In this document: piece by piece, positions 16,626-25,312 of the stretch
Numbering within the stretch: the first letter of the stretch is position 1
Layout: every line of letters begins with the position of its first letter
NCBI GenBank assembly: GCA_029266335.1
Contig: JAQSXC010000002.1
Coordinates: forward strand, 1 to 64,000
Source: Eubacterium sp.
GTDB taxonomy: Bacteria > Bacillota > Clostridia > Acetivibrionales > DSM-1351
DNA: 64,000 nt
Reading direction: 5' to 3'
Notes under the pieces: generated by a model
The model's input: only the letters and a program-made list of their open reading frames with translations
What the model was told of the DNA's origin: nothing
Databases searched by the model: none
Made by a program: the position numbers and the translations under genes

Positions 16626-18419
16626 GTGACTAAAAAAATTAAATATAAGATATTGGCAACATTCTTAATAACATCTACTCTTTTCATAATATTTTCAGGT
16701 ACATACAGTATATTTAATTTAATACAACTAAACAAATCTGAAACCTCAACAATTGAACAGATCTTATTAAGTGATTATGACAGTATGATCAAAAATGAAG
16801 TTGAAACAGCAGTAAATGTGGCTGATGCGTATTATAACATATACAAAGAAGGCACTATGTCGGAACAGGAAGCCAAAGATACGGCTATAAAGGTAATAAA
16901 AAAATTAAAATACAGCAATGATGGCTATTTTTGGATAGACGACACCTCGGGAGTTTTGGTTGCACATCCTGTAAAACCGGAAGATGAGGGAAAAAACAGA
17001 CTTGATATTACTGATCCCAACGGAGTTAAACTTATCCGCGAGGTGATTGATGCTGCTGTTAACGGCAAGGAAGCAGGCTATACAAATTTTATGTGGGAAA
17101 AGCCCGAAGATGTCGGAACGGGTAAATTGACACAGAAAAGAGCGTATTCACTGCTGTTCAAACCCTGGAACTGGGTAATCAGCACCGGTAATTATGTTGA
17201 TAATTTCGATAAAATTGTTGACGCAAAAAGTGCTGATTTAAACAGTAATTTGATGAAAAATATTTATGCCATACTTGTTTTTCTGGGGATGTCGATTATT
17301 GCCATGGCAGTAGTCGGTTTAGCCCTCAGCAGGAAGTTATCCGAGCCCATAATTAAGATTGTTAAAGCCTTTGAAAAGGATGAGAACGGACAGATACGCA
17401 TTCAGGAAATCAAATTGAAGTCCAGGGATGAAATCGGAATATTGGCAGGTACTTTAAATGAAATGTCAATGCAGGTTAAAGGTTTTATAAACGGTGTAGT
17501 AAGTGAGTCCGGAAATATCGATGCTTCAGCGAACATTGTCAGGGAAGAAATGACATCTATGCATACATTGATTGAAGATGTTTCTGCAACAACGGAGGAA
17601 ATCTCAGCCGGTATGGAGGAAACTGCAGCTTCGACACAGGAAATGTATGCAACAGCGGTTGAAATAGGAACTGCGGTTGATTTAATGGCTGACAAGGCAA
17701 ATGAGAGCGACAGCTTTGTTAAAGTAATCAGTAAAAGGGCAGGTGAACTGAAATTAAATATAGGTAATGCTATAGAAAACGGTACCGAAATTTTAAATAA
17801 TTCAAGAAACAATTTGCAGAAGACACAGGAGGAAGCAAAATCAGTTGAAAAAATTAATGAACTGGCGGATGCCATACTTCAGATTACCAGTCAAACCAAC
17901 CTTTTGGCACTTAATGCTTCAATAGAAGCTGCAAGGGCAGGAGAAGCCGGAAAAGGGTTTGCAGTGGTAGCTGATGAAATCAGGGTTCTTGCTGAAGATT
18001 CCAAAACTACGGCCAATAAAATTCAGGATATTATCAAGCTGGTAACTAATTCTGTCAACAATTTATCTGCCAATTCAAGTGAATTGCTTAATTTTATTGG
18101 AAGCACAGTAAAGGAAGATTACGATTTGATGTTGAATGCATCGGATGAATATGACAAGGATGCCAGGAATATAGGTGTGTTGGTTTCAGACTTTAAACAA
18201 ACCTCGGACGATCTTAAGGTGTCGGTATCCAACATGATAAAGGCAATAGATGAAATAACATCTGCCAATAATGAGGAAGCAGAGGGCACAAGTAACATTG
18301 CCCAAAGATCGGTTGAAGTAAAAGAAAAAGCAAATGAACTGCTGATTCAGGCAAATAAATCAAAAAAATACTCTGAGAATCTTATGAATTATGTATCTAA
18401 ATTCAAGGTGGAACAGTAA
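16626..18419 (+). CDS. Methyl-accepting chemotaxis protein with Cache sensor
   Basis: 597 residues, GTG start with GGGAGG at the right distance. Order: TM1 ([20 protein letters not shown]); an extracellular single-Cache domain, residues about 35-205, with DGYFWIDD and [12 protein letters not shown] typical of sCache_2; TM2 (about 217-237); HAMP; then the long signalling coiled coil with the conserved hairpin tip [21 protein letters not shown]. It transmits a ligand signal to CheA/CheW; small organic acids are common ligands of such Cache domains. No chemotaxis operon is nearby. A TTGACA occurs about 90 bases upstream. A hairpin terminator follows. Confidence 0.92.
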   Translation: MTKKIKYKILATFLITSTLFIIFSGTYSIFNLIQLNKSETSTIEQILLSDYDSMIKNEVETAVNVADAYYNIYKEGTMSEQEAKDTAIKVIKKLKYSNDGYFWIDDTSGVLVAHPVKPEDEGKNRLDITDPNGVKLIREVIDAAVNGKEAGYTNFMWEKPEDVGTGKLTQKRAYSLLFKPWNWVISTGNYVDNFDKIVDAKSADLNSNLMKNIYAILVFLGMSIIAMAVVGLALSRKLSEPIIKIVKAFEKDENGQIRIQEIKLKSRDEIGILAGTLNEMSMQVKGFINGVVSESGNIDASANIVREEMTSMHTLIEDVSATTEEISAGMEETAASTQEMYATAVEIGTAVDLMADKANESDSFVKVISKRAGELKLNIGNAIENGTEILNNSRNNLQKTQEEAKSVEKINELADAILQITSQTNLLALNASIEAARAGEAGKGFAVVADEIRVLAEDSKTTANKIQDIIKLVTNSVNNLSANSSELLNFIGSTVKEDYDLMLNASDEYDKDARNIGVLVSDFKQTSDDLKVSVSNMIKAIDEITSANNEEAEGTSNIAQRSVEVKEKANELLIQANKSKKYSENLMNYVSKFKVEQ

Positions 18420-18422
18420 TTA

Positions 18423-18464
18423 AATAATAAATGCCTCCGGGAAATACGAGAGGCATTTATTATT
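18423..18464 (+). terminator. Hairpin terminator after the chemoreceptor gene
   Basis: The perfect 15-bp arms AATAATAAATGCCTC / GAGGCATTTATTATT have a 12-base loop; the U-rich side is within the stem. Confidence 0.65.
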
Positions 18465-18507
18465 GTAAAGTGTGAGGCACAGCGTACCTATTATGGTATG
18501 CCGGTCA

Positions 18508-18534
18508 AACAAAAGTGGCTTTGCCACCTTTGTT
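18508..18534 (+). promoter_or_regulatory. Stem-loop in the leader of the ferritin-like gene
   Basis: AACAAAAGTGGC / GCCACCTTTGTT (one mismatch, 3-base loop) stands about 50 bases before the gene, preceded by GCGTACC...GGTATGC, another possible short stem. No T-run follows, so it is not a plain terminator. The role is unknown. Confidence 0.4.
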
Positions 18535-18583
18535 CTGATAGAATATAGTTATCCAAACAGAAACGATGATGAAGGGAGGAAGT

Positions 18584-19048
18584 ATGTCGTATACCATAGT
18601 TGACTTATTTGACAAGTTCATTACTATAGAACAGGCAGGTTATAAAATGTTTATGGACATCACAACCATGAAGGGTGTTCACGAAAAGGTTAAAACCATG
18701 GCAAAGATATTTGCCATTGAAGAGAAGAAGCACATAGAAGTATACCAGAACCTTAAAATAAAAATGGAAAAAGAACCTGAAATCGAGGTTGATTTTTTCA
18801 TTTATGATAAGGCATCTACCTTAATATTTCAATACTCAAAGATTAATAGAACTGTTGAAACCGAAAGTCCGAAAAAATTATTGGAAGCCTGTCTTGGTTT
18901 TGAAAAGGACAATCTGGCATTGCTTTTAAACATAAGGGGAATTTTTATCAAGTCCAAAGCTGATACCAATTCGCCAAACTACAAAGCTATTTCGGAGATT
19001 ATAACCGAAGAGCAAAAACATATTAAAAGTATTGAAGCCTTTATTTAG
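18584..19048 (+). CDS. Ferritin-like (rubrerythrin-fold) protein
   Basis: 154 residues from ATG 18584 (GGGAGGAAGT upstream). It is all-helical with carboxylate/His repeats expected of a di-iron four-helix bundle: 'TIEQAGYKMF' in helix 1, 'FAIEEKKHIEVY' (ExxH) in helix 2, 'LGFEKDNLALL' in helix 3 and 'ITEEQKHIKSIE' (ExxH) in helix 4. The rubredoxin domain of true rubrerythrins is absent. It probably handles iron or oxidants. The family assignment rests on the paired ExxH motifs; the exact function is open. Confidence 0.75.
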   Translation: MSYTIVDLFDKFITIEQAGYKMFMDITTMKGVHEKVKTMAKIFAIEEKKHIEVYQNLKIKMEKEPEIEVDFFIYDKASTLIFQYSKINRTVETESPKKLLEACLGFEKDNLALLLNIRGIFIKSKADTNSPNYKAISEIITEEQKHIKSIEAFI

Positions 19049-19162
19049 TTATTATTTATGTTTATTGAAAATATAATAGTTTATAAAACTTTACATATTG
19101 CTGAAAAATTCAAGAAATAGTTAAGGAGGGTAATGCTTTCCGGCTATTTGTGGAGGAAAATT

Positions 19163-19456
19163 ATGAAAAAGCTTATTGTTATATTGTTTCTGTTGCTGTT
19201 TTTACTGGTTGTAACCAATCCCAATCAGTCTGATTATAATTCATGGGTAAGTGAAAACCTTGCAGAAAAATTGAATTACAACTCGGAGGGTGCGTTGGGA
19301 AAAGCCCTTTCACCGCTTTCAGATGTTGTTGTAAATTCAGTTACCGACAGGCATAATTATTTTATATTCTCAATATATGAAACAAATCTGGGAAGCACTG
19401 AGTTCACTAAAACCTTAGGTATCTGTAAATTTTTTATTTCTTTGAATTCAAAGTAA
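19163..19456 (+). CDS. DUF4359-like small exported/membrane protein
   Basis: 97 residues from ATG 19163 (GGAGGAAAATT upstream). A single hydrophobic N-terminal segment (KKLIVILFLLLFLLVV) is followed by a short soluble domain (TNPNQSDYNSWVSENL...NYFIFSIYETNLGS) that looks like the DUF4359 pattern. It is probably anchored by the N-terminus or secreted. No function is known to me. Confidence 0.6.
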   Translation: MKKLIVILFLLLFLLVVTNPNQSDYNSWVSENLAEKLNYNSEGALGKALSPLSDVVVNSVTDRHNYFIFSIYETNLGSTEFTKTLGICKFFISLNSK

Positions 19457-19559
19457 GTATATATATCTGTAAATATATGCTTGAGCTCATATAAAAATAG
19501 CTACCCTGAAGATTACAATACAATTGTTAAATAAGACAACCTTAAATTTGTAAACTTAT

Positions 19560-19590
19560 CCGTATGTAAACATATAATGATTACATACGG
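19560..19590 (+). promoter_or_regulatory. Palindrome with mother-cell sigma-like -10 in its loop, upstream of the tgl operon
   Basis: The perfect 10-bp arms CCGTATGTAA (19560-19569) and TTACATACGG (19581-19590) flank ACATATAATGA. CATATAAT resembles the CATA-type -10 of SigE/SigK promoters, with an AC about 15 bases before it. Since tgl is a late mother-cell gene in Bacillus, this could be a sporulation promoter; it could equally be only a hairpin. Confidence 0.35.
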
Positions 19591-19615
19591 TATTATGGAA
19601 TGGGGTAAGTATTGT

Positions 19616-20587
19616 ATGAGTACAGGATTATTTGATGAAATCAGGGTTTTTTACGGCAGTGACCAGTTAACAACTATTTTTAATGATCTGGTAAACAATA
19701 ATGTTGAAGAGGCTGTAAGGTCTATTAATCACAAAAATTTACAATTTCCTTCTTTGTTTATACTTCAGCACCAGATAAACAAGTCAGGACTTGCTGACCG
19801 TTTAAGTCCTCGTAACAAATATGCCTTGGACTTGATAAATCAATTGTCGGCAGATGTACGTTTGGATTCTGACAGATTATTATCTGAATATACGCAGGCG
19901 AACTATTCCACAATCAGGTGGATTGTGGAAACAGGTTACGCAGATGATGGTTTAAGCGAAGAATACGATGAGGTGCTTGATACTGCTGCCATAATACTCA
20001 GCAGGGTTTATAATGACAACAGCTGCTTAAAAATCATGGATGAATTGATTTTTAACAGGCACAGAAAAGGTGCATATATTTACGATCTTGTATGGGCCTT
20101 TTTTGAAACAATAACTCCTCAAAGCATTAATATGGTGGCGAATCGTTTACGTTCTGCAAATCCAAAAGATATCGAGCTGGCACAAAAATTTCTGAATTTT
20201 ATACCCTGTATGAATAGAGAAGATGATCCTCTGAAACAATATCAATGTTGTGTAAGATGGATTAACCAAAATGAAAATTTTCTATATTATACGGGTGCAA
20301 CCAACCAACAGACTACCAATCCCTCCAGGTACGCTGTTTCACTGGAAGCCAAGTATTTACAGAAGCCTGCCGGTATTATTCTTTCAGATCAAACCAGATC
20401 ACTAAGAAAAGAAGAACTTTCATACATGGATATTTTCAAAAGTCTGGATGATGATTCAAGGCTGCTGCTTGCGAACTATTCGGATATGTTGTATCGCACT
20501 AACAAATATCGATGGAATAGATGGCTTCAAAGTCCTGTTGAAAAGCAGCTTGTGGTTGCCAGAAAGACAATGGGGGGAGAGCAATGA
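19616..20587 (+). CDS. Uncharacterised protein coupled to tgl
   Basis: 323 residues if ATG 19616 (MSTGLFDEIRVFYG) is used; GGGGTAAG lies just upstream. I recognise no family. There is no signal peptide or membrane segment. The sequence looks mainly helical (residues 30-210), with a C-terminal part containing a polar stretch 'TGATNQQTTNPSRYAV' and a basic end (YRTNKYRWNRWLQSP). Its stop overlaps the tgl start (ATGA), so the two are translationally coupled. That makes a spore-coat role likely: a substrate, chaperone or localising partner of the transglutaminase. Confidence 0.75.
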   Translation: MSTGLFDEIRVFYGSDQLTTIFNDLVNNNVEEAVRSINHKNLQFPSLFILQHQINKSGLADRLSPRNKYALDLINQLSADVRLDSDRLLSEYTQANYSTIRWIVETGYADDGLSEEYDEVLDTAAIILSRVYNDNSCLKIMDELIFNRHRKGAYIYDLVWAFFETITPQSINMVANRLRSANPKDIELAQKFLNFIPCMNREDDPLKQYQCCVRWINQNENFLYYTGATNQQTTNPSRYAVSLEAKYLQKPAGIILSDQTRSLRKEELSYMDIFKSLDDDSRLLLANYSDMLYRTNKYRWNRWLQSPVEKQLVVARKTMGGEQ

Positions 20588-21399
20588 TAAGGATTAAGGG
20601 AACTATAATAGACCCCAATACTATTTCTAGTCAGTATCCGTCTAACAGTGTTGAAAGAAAGATAATAAACATTTTGGCATCAAGTGACACGGTATACTCC
20701 TATGATTCACAAAACCAGCTTGATTTTGAACTTAAATTGAGAAAGAGCCTGGTTAATGCGTCAAAGGATCTGAATAGAAGTCGTATGGAATTCAGGGTTT
20801 TCAGGAAGTCAAAATGTAATCCGGATTACTGGATCAGAACGGGTGAAGGAGGTTTTAGCCTGCGAAACGGAGTAAAACCTTCTGATGCAATAAAAGATAT
20901 TTATATACACAGTTCAAAATATGGTACCGAATGTTCAACTGCAATGGTAATAGTATATTACAAAGCGCTTGTAGATATTTTACCTGAGCAGCTTTTTAAC
21001 AGATTATTTCCAAATATATATTTGATGAACTGGCAGCAACTGGATTACAATCTCGGCATAGTGGATTATATGAGAGTAGCAGATTACCTGCCCGGTGACT
21101 GCAGATATTTTAAGAATCCCGATGTGGATCCAATGAATCCCGAATGGCAGGGAGAAAATGTTTTTCTGCTGGATAACGGGCTTTATTACGGCCATGGCAT
21201 AGGAATAACAACCGGTGACAGAATTATTGAAGTGTTAAATAAAAAGAGAAGAAAAGGGTCCCAGGTTTCGGCTTTTTTGTTACCATCAGTAAAACGACCG
21301 AATTTTAAATTTTTAGCGAACAAGTATTATAGTTTTTCACCACGTTTTGAAGATAATCTTTATTCTTATAGCGACATTAATGAAAACCAAACTATGTAA
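20584..21399 (+). CDS. tgl: Protein-glutamine gamma-glutamyltransferase (spore coat transglutaminase)
   Basis: 271 residues, close to the length of Bacillus Tgl. Recognisable are the catalytic cysteine context YGTECSTAMVIVYYKAL, then RLFPNIYLMNWQQLD, the strongly conserved RYFKNPDVDPMNPEWQGENV, and the histidine motif YYGHGIGI. It forms epsilon-(gamma-glutamyl)lysine crosslinks between spore coat proteins. The start ATG overlaps the stop of the preceding unknown gene. A hairpin region follows within 20 bases of the stop. Confidence 0.92.
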   Translation: MIRIKGTIIDPNTISSQYPSNSVERKIINILASSDTVYSYDSQNQLDFELKLRKSLVNASKDLNRSRMEFRVFRKSKCNPDYWIRTGEGGFSLRNGVKPSDAIKDIYIHSSKYGTECSTAMVIVYYKALVDILPEQLFNRLFPNIYLMNWQQLDYNLGIVDYMRVADYLPGDCRYFKNPDVDPMNPEWQGENVFLLDNGLYYGHGIGITTGDRIIEVLNKKRRKGSQVSAFLLPSVKRPNFKFLANKYYSFSPRFEDNLYSYSDINENQTM

Positions 21400-21413
21400 G
21401 CTGGTGGCCCTCG

Positions 21414-21460
21414 AATACTCTTCTGTTTTATCAGATAAAATGATAATATAGAAGAGTATT
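21414..21460 (+). terminator. Nested hairpin after tgl
   Basis: The outer arms AATACTCTTCT / AGAAGAGTATT (21414-21424, 21450-21460) enclose an inner stem TTTTATC-A-GATAAAA, followed by TCTATT. It probably terminates the tgl transcript. Confidence 0.55.
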
Positions 21461-21530
21461 TCTATTACGGATGGTTTCGGCAGATTTATTCTGCGATGCA
21501 GAAAAGTCCGTATTAAGGCAAGGGGGTAAA

Positions 21531-21713
21531 ATGAAAAGTAAAACTAATTGTGAATGCTGCATAAACTATATCTATGATGAAGAATACAGTTGCTATGAAT
21601 GCCAGGTAAATCTGGATGAAGACGAAATGAGCAGTTTTCTGAGAAATACCTTTGATAATTGTCCGTATTTTCAGTTTAATGATGAGTATAAAACTGTAAG
21701 AAGACAGATTTAG
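21531..21713 (+). CDS. Small cysteine-rich protein (DUF6472-like)
   Basis: 60 residues from ATG 21531 (AGGGGGT upstream). It has CECCINYIYDEEYSCYECQVNLDEDEM...NCPYF, with cysteines spaced as in small zinc-binding clostridial proteins annotated DUF6472. The ORF track's longer start has no ribosome site. Function is unknown. Confidence 0.65.
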   Translation: MKSKTNCECCINYIYDEEYSCYECQVNLDEDEMSSFLRNTFDNCPYFQFNDEYKTVRRQI

Positions 21714-21783
21714 CATAGGAATAGAAATCATCAATTTTATATGCAGCATCAATCTTATAGGTAGCATAAATCTTTTAGAAAGT

Positions 21784-22455
21784 TCAACGGGAATTATATA
21801 TCAGTCTATAGGAACCGGTATTCAAAAGCCTGACGAATTCATTTTCATTTCTCAGAGGATATTGAGTTTCTATTCCGCCCCTGGCAAGATCTTCGGGCTG
21901 ATGAAAATCCGAACCGGATAATTGCTTCAGATTATTCCTTTTTGCTAGCTGTAAAGCCAGGTGGTTTTGAGAATCATGTCTTGGATTTCCGTTATAAACT
22001 TCCACTCCATCAAGCAGCTTGGGATCTACAGGAGAGATATACTTTCTGAAGGGGTGAGCTTGGATTATTTTTATGTCCGAACCCTTTGTAAAGTCCTTAA
22101 AACTTTTTAACCCCAAACTGCATAGTCCTGTATTGTCATATAGAAAACTTTCCTCAAAGCCGTATATCAGATAATCATTAAAGTTTTCGTCAAAAAGTAT
22201 TTCCATTCCCAGGAATACTTTTAAACCGGTTCTTTGGCCGATCTCAAGCGCCTTTCTGTAACCTGCCAGATACTGATCTACTTTTGAAGACCAGGTCCCG
22301 GCGCTAAGGGAGTCAAAATATGAGTTGCAAAAGTGATCCGTGATAAAAATTCCATCGTAGCCTGCATTTTTGTATAGCTTGACAACATCTTCAGCTGATA
22401 CTTTGCCGCATCTGCTGGTTTGACTGGTGTGTACGTGTGTATCGTATTTGAACAT
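21784..22455 (-). CDS. PHP-domain metal-dependent phosphoesterase
   Basis: 223 residues. The PHP motifs are all visible: DTHVHTS (HxH), ITDHF, 'IQAHPFR' and 'GSDFH' near the end, which together bind two or three metal ions. Stand-alone PHP proteins are phosphoesterases acting on nucleotides, histidinol phosphate or other substrates; this one lacks the HisK-specific length (about 270), so the substrate is open. TGGAGGTAAACA precedes the ATG. Confidence 0.85.
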   Translation of the reverse strand: MFKYDTHVHTSQTSRCGKVSAEDVVKLYKNAGYDGIFITDHFCNSYFDSLSAGTWSSKVDQYLAGYRKALEIGQRTGLKVFLGMEILFDENFNDYLIYGFEESFLYDNTGLCSLGLKSFKDFTKGSDIKIIQAHPFRKYISPVDPKLLDGVEVYNGNPRHDSQNHLALQLAKRNNLKQLSGSDFHQPEDLARGGIETQYPLRNENEFVRLLNTGSYRLIYNSR

Positions 22456-22580
22456 TGTTTACCTCCATATATGCTTAGTACTTTTAAAAACATTCAGTTA
22501 AGTTCAAGCCCTGTTTTGAATATTATAATGAAACTTTTCATTTACATCAATAATATAACAAAAACTGCAGGATAAAAACA

Positions 22581-22613
22581 AAAAACTACCGGATAAAAAT
22601 TCCAGTAGTTTTT
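22581..22613 (-). terminator. Terminator of the acetate transporter gene
   Basis: Read on the minus strand, AAAAACTACTGG / CCGGTAGTTTTT (one mismatch) is followed by TTGTTTTT. Confidence 0.7.
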
Positions 22614-22630
22614 ATTCGTATATTTGAATT

Positions 22631-23245
22631 CTATTTGCGAAGTATTCCAAAAGGCTTACCAACAGGTAAAAACACTTTGCCAAGATGACCGTTAAAAACG
22701 GAAGCGGCTGATCCATAAAAGGACAGCAAAGCAATCGCAAACTCAGACCAGGCGGCAAGTTTGTGGGTAAATTCCTCCATTATGCCAAAGGAACTCAAGG
22801 ACAGACCTATAAACAGAAAATCAATCAAAAGAAATATGAAGAAAAGTACTTTGTTGGTTTCGGTTGCTAATATTGTCATAAAAAATGTGAAAATCAAATA
22901 TCCTACAAAAGCAAAACCAAGTTGCCTGCTGTCTGCGGCAGCTGTGAGTTTTTCTCCGAAAAAGCCAAGTTTTACAAGCCAGGAAAAAGCAACTCCAAAC
23001 CAGAATAATGCATATCCTCCGAAAGCAGTGGTTCCAAATACATTATTGCGTTTAGCATCACCTATACAGGCGAACAACTGTGCAAAACCTCCTAAAAACA
23101 AAGCCCATGGTATAACCATTGAAAGACCTTCGGTCCAGCCCAGTTTTTGTGATGAGGCAACAAGAGTTACCATAGCCAGGCCAAAAAGACCGAGTGCAGA
23201 AGGATCTGCAAAAATAGTTTTAATTTCCTGCGGTTTCTGATCCAT
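22631..23245 (-). CDS. Acetate uptake transporter, GPR1/FUN34/YaaH (SatP) family
   Basis: 204 residues from MDQKPQEIKTIFADPSALG, with GGAGG about 10 bases before the ATG. The family signature near the start (NPAPLGLxGF) appears as DPSALGLFGLAM. Six hydrophobic helices follow. Members move acetate or succinate with protons across the inner membrane. The gene is monocistronic, with a terminator directly downstream. Confidence 0.85.
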   Translation of the reverse strand: MDQKPQEIKTIFADPSALGLFGLAMVTLVASSQKLGWTEGLSMVIPWALFLGGFAQLFACIGDAKRNNVFGTTAFGGYALFWFGVAFSWLVKLGFFGEKLTAAADSRQLGFAFVGYLIFTFFMTILATETNKVLFFIFLLIDFLFIGLSLSSFGIMEEFTHKLAAWSEFAIALLSFYGSAASVFNGHLGKVFLPVGKPFGILRK

Positions 23246-23320
23246 TAATAAAATTCCTCCAAATAATATAAAATAATTACTTAATGTGAGTGATGACTCA
23301 AGTTCCAACATATGTACAAT

Positions 23321-23357
23321 AAAAAAGTAATCAGCACTTTGTACTGATTACTTTTTT
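23321..23357. terminator. Bidirectional terminator of tRNA-Leu
   Basis: The perfect 14-bp arms AAAAAAGTAATCAG / CTGATTACTTTTTT (23321-23334, 23344-23357) sit immediately beyond the encoded CCA of the minus-strand tRNA. Confidence 0.85.
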
Positions 23358-23440
23358 TGGTGCGATCGATGGGACTTGAACCCATACGGTCTCCCACACG
23401 CCCCTCAAACGTGCGCGTCTGCCAGTTCCGCCACGATCGC
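23358..23440 (-). tRNA. tRNA-Leu (anticodon GAG), CCA encoded
   Basis: The minus strand begins GCGATCGTGGCGGAACTGGC and ends with the matching acceptor half CGATCGC-A-CCA. The D-arm, a long class II variable arm (TGGGAGACCGTA region) and the T-arm GGTTCAAGTCC are present. The anticodon stem CACGT/GCGTG encloses TTGAGGG, so the anticodon is GAG. Confidence 0.93.
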
Positions 23441-23453
23441 ATATATCGTGTTT

Positions 23454-23509
23454 TGATGCGTTCCCGCATCAGCAAGTATGATTATACTAGGATATCCTGA
23501 GTGTGTCAA
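23454..23509 (-). promoter_or_regulatory. Consensus promoter and leader hairpin of tRNA-Leu
   Basis: On the minus strand TTGACA (23509-23504), a 17-base spacer and TATAAT (23486-23481) form a perfect sigma-A promoter. Between it and the tRNA lies the hairpin TGATGCG-GGAA-CGCATCA (23471-23454). Confidence 0.85.
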
Positions 23510-23677
23510 TATAATATTTATAAAAAATATGAATTTGGTTAAAAATATTCCTGAACATATATATACTTGACTTCTATCGGTACAAATCTCTCAAGAAGTG
23601 ACCGGTAATGGTTGGAACTAGCTGTGCTAAGACAAATTAACAATTTGTAAACAAATTCAGGATTTTAATAAAATGTG
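23510..23677 (+). other. Non-coding stretch between tRNA-Leu promoter and DUF624 promoter
   Basis: This is part of a gene-free interval of about 350 bases from the tRNA to 23795. No coding frame is supported. The one feature here is a small inverted repeat AATTTGT-AA-ACAAATT (23642-23657). Confidence 0.5.
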
Positions 23678-23706
23678 TTGAAGTAAACCAATAGTATTGG
23701 TAAAAT
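23678..23706 (+). promoter_or_regulatory. Promoter with palindromic operator upstream of DUF624 gene
   Basis: TTGAAG (23678-23683) and TAAAAT (23701-23706) with a 17-base spacer. The spacer is filled by the perfect palindrome ACCAATA-G-TATTGGT (23687-23701), placed to occlude RNA polymerase when bound. The binding regulator is unknown. Confidence 0.5.
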
Positions 23707-23794
23707 ACATATTATCATATTAAATTGCGGCAAATACTGCAATTACAAAACACAGTTCACTGTTAAGGTGAAAGAGAAAAGGAGAGAGTTTAGC

Positions 23795-24682
23795 GTGGGG
23801 TTTTTCAGTATAAATTACAATAAACCAGGCCCGGGAGTAGATAAAGACGCTCCACCAAAGCCACGATTTTTTATTTTTTTTGAGGTTCTAAAGCGCAAAT
23901 TCTGGCATCTGCTCAGAGTTAACATGATGTTTGCTTTGTTTAATATCCCTGCTCTATTGATTGCTTTTATAATAGCTTCGGTATATTTGCAAAAGATACA
24001 GTTTGACGACGGGATAGGGGATTTCTACCTTCGGTTCTTTTTAGCAGCGCTGATGACTCTTTTGCCAGTTGTTACATTGGGACCAGTTCAGGCAGGCTTT
24101 ACCTATATTCTCAGAAACTATTCAAGAGAAGAACATTCTTTTATCTGGTGGGACTTTAAAGAAACCTTTGCAAAGAACTTTAAGCAAGGTATGGCCATAA
24201 CTGCAATTGATATTGTTGTCATGTATATTCTTGGTATAGCAATTAATTTCTACACTAGCCAAAGCGGTCTTATATCAACGGCAGCTACTTCGTTTGTGGT
24301 TTTGTCACTGGTGATTTTTTCAATAATGCATTTTTATATTTACCCAATGTTGGTTACAGTTAAATTGAGTGTAAAGGATATCTATAAAAATGCTTTTATA
24401 TTTTCCATACTCAAGCTGTTTCCCAATCTGCTGTTTTTTGTATTAAATGTAGCAATAGCCTACGCAGCATTTTACAATATTTTGATAGGTATCATTCTTT
24501 ACTTATTCCTTCTTCCTAGCTTTATTGGCCTGATGAACAATTTCTATGTAAATCCGATTATAAAGAAGTATGTTGTTACAGAACCTGAAACCGGAGAGCA
24601 GGATGAGCTTGAGGAAGCTGAAGATGATAATGACGGTGAAAGCTTCTATAAAAAGGATTACAAGGAAGACGACCAGGAGTGA
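23795..24682 (+). CDS. DUF624 (YesL-like) membrane protein
   Basis: 295 residues. The GTG at 23795 is taken as start since family members begin near 'MGFFS..Y.KPGPGV' and AAAGGAGAG lies about 10 bases before it. There are five to six hydrophobic helices, with a DUF624-like core 'LGPVQAGFTYILRNYSREEHSFIWWDFKETF'. The C-terminal 40 residues are strongly acidic (ETGEQDELEEAEDDNDGE). YesL-type genes often sit with sugar ABC transporters, but none is here. Function is unknown. Confidence 0.75.
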   Translation: MGFFSINYNKPGPGVDKDAPPKPRFFIFFEVLKRKFWHLLRVNMMFALFNIPALLIAFIIASVYLQKIQFDDGIGDFYLRFFLAALMTLLPVVTLGPVQAGFTYILRNYSREEHSFIWWDFKETFAKNFKQGMAITAIDIVVMYILGIAINFYTSQSGLISTAATSFVVLSLVIFSIMHFYIYPMLVTVKLSVKDIYKNAFIFSILKLFPNLLFFVLNVAIAYAAFYNILIGIILYLFLLPSFIGLMNNFYVNPIIKKYVVTEPETGEQDELEEAEDDNDGESFYKKDYKEDDQE

Positions 24683-24764
24683 GTAAAAAGTGACAGCTTT
24701 AAAAACTGAGTTGTAAAATTATTTTATATTACTCTACAATAATAAAAGTAAAATATACAAAAAT

Positions 24765-24806
24765 AAAAGCACTGTCTTTCCATGGGGAGACAGTGCTTTT
24801 AACTTT
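24765..24806. terminator. Bidirectional terminator between convergent genes
   Basis: AAAAGCACTGTCT / AGACAGTGCTTTT (24765-24777, 24788-24800) lies between the DUF624 gene and the ACT-protein gene, which converge. Confidence 0.85.
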
Positions 24807-24815
24807 ATATAACTT

Positions 24816-25286
24816 TTAAAGCCTAAACTCTTCTCTTATAGCTGAAATAGTCTTTCCGGTGTCCCCATCATAAATAAGGAAGGAAATATCTACTTCTGAA
24901 GTAGTAACAAGTTTCAGCTCAATTTCATTAGCTGCCAGAAGTCTGAACAAACGGGCCGCCACTCCGGGAATCTCCCTCATGGCTTCACCGAATACGCTTA
25001 TTTTCGTGCTGTCTGAATCAATACCTATTCTGAGGTTTGGAACAGAACCCTTATATGTATTTAAAAGTACGATTACCTTTGCGATGCTGTTTGTCGGCAT
25101 ACTGAATGAAATATTGATCTTACCCTTATAAGGAGGGGATTGGCTGATCATATCAATATTAATATGATCAGCAGCAATTTTTGTAAAGATATCTGATATC
25201 ATTGTCATATCATTTGGAAGATTATCAACTGTCACCAGTGCTACATTGTACAGGGTACTCATACTTGTAACCGAATTATTGGACAT
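24816..25286 (-). CDS. Tandem ACT-domain protein (aspartokinase regulatory-domain-like)
   Basis: 156 residues made of two ACT units: 'NVALVTVDNLPNDMTMISDIFTKIAADHINIDMISQ' and 'KISVFGEAMREIPGVAARLFRLLAANEIELKLVTTSEVDISFLI'. The second closely resembles the regulatory ACT region of aspartate kinases (S.VG..M...PGV...LF..L....I....I.TSE...S). No kinase domain is present. It is the last gene of the dapA-dapB operon, so it probably senses lysine or a related amino acid, either on its own or bound to an aspartokinase. AGGAGGGAATTC lies before the ATG. Confidence 0.85.
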   Translation of the reverse strand: MSNNSVTSMSTLYNVALVTVDNLPNDMTMISDIFTKIAADHINIDMISQSPPYKGKINISFSMPTNSIAKVIVLLNTYKGSVPNLRIGIDSDSTKISVFGEAMREIPGVAARLFRLLAANEIELKLVTTSEVDISFLIYDGDTGKTISAIREEFRL

Positions 25287-25312
25287 AAGAATTCCCTCCT
25301 AAGAAATAATAA

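Noticed and set aside
18508-18534. c-di-GMP or other known riboswitch before the ferritin-like gene
   Set aside because: The conserved cores of the riboswitch classes I know are absent; only simple stems are visible.
22761-23240. 159-residue plus-strand ORF
   Set aside because: Antisense shadow of the acetate transporter gene, which has clear family motifs and a ribosome site.
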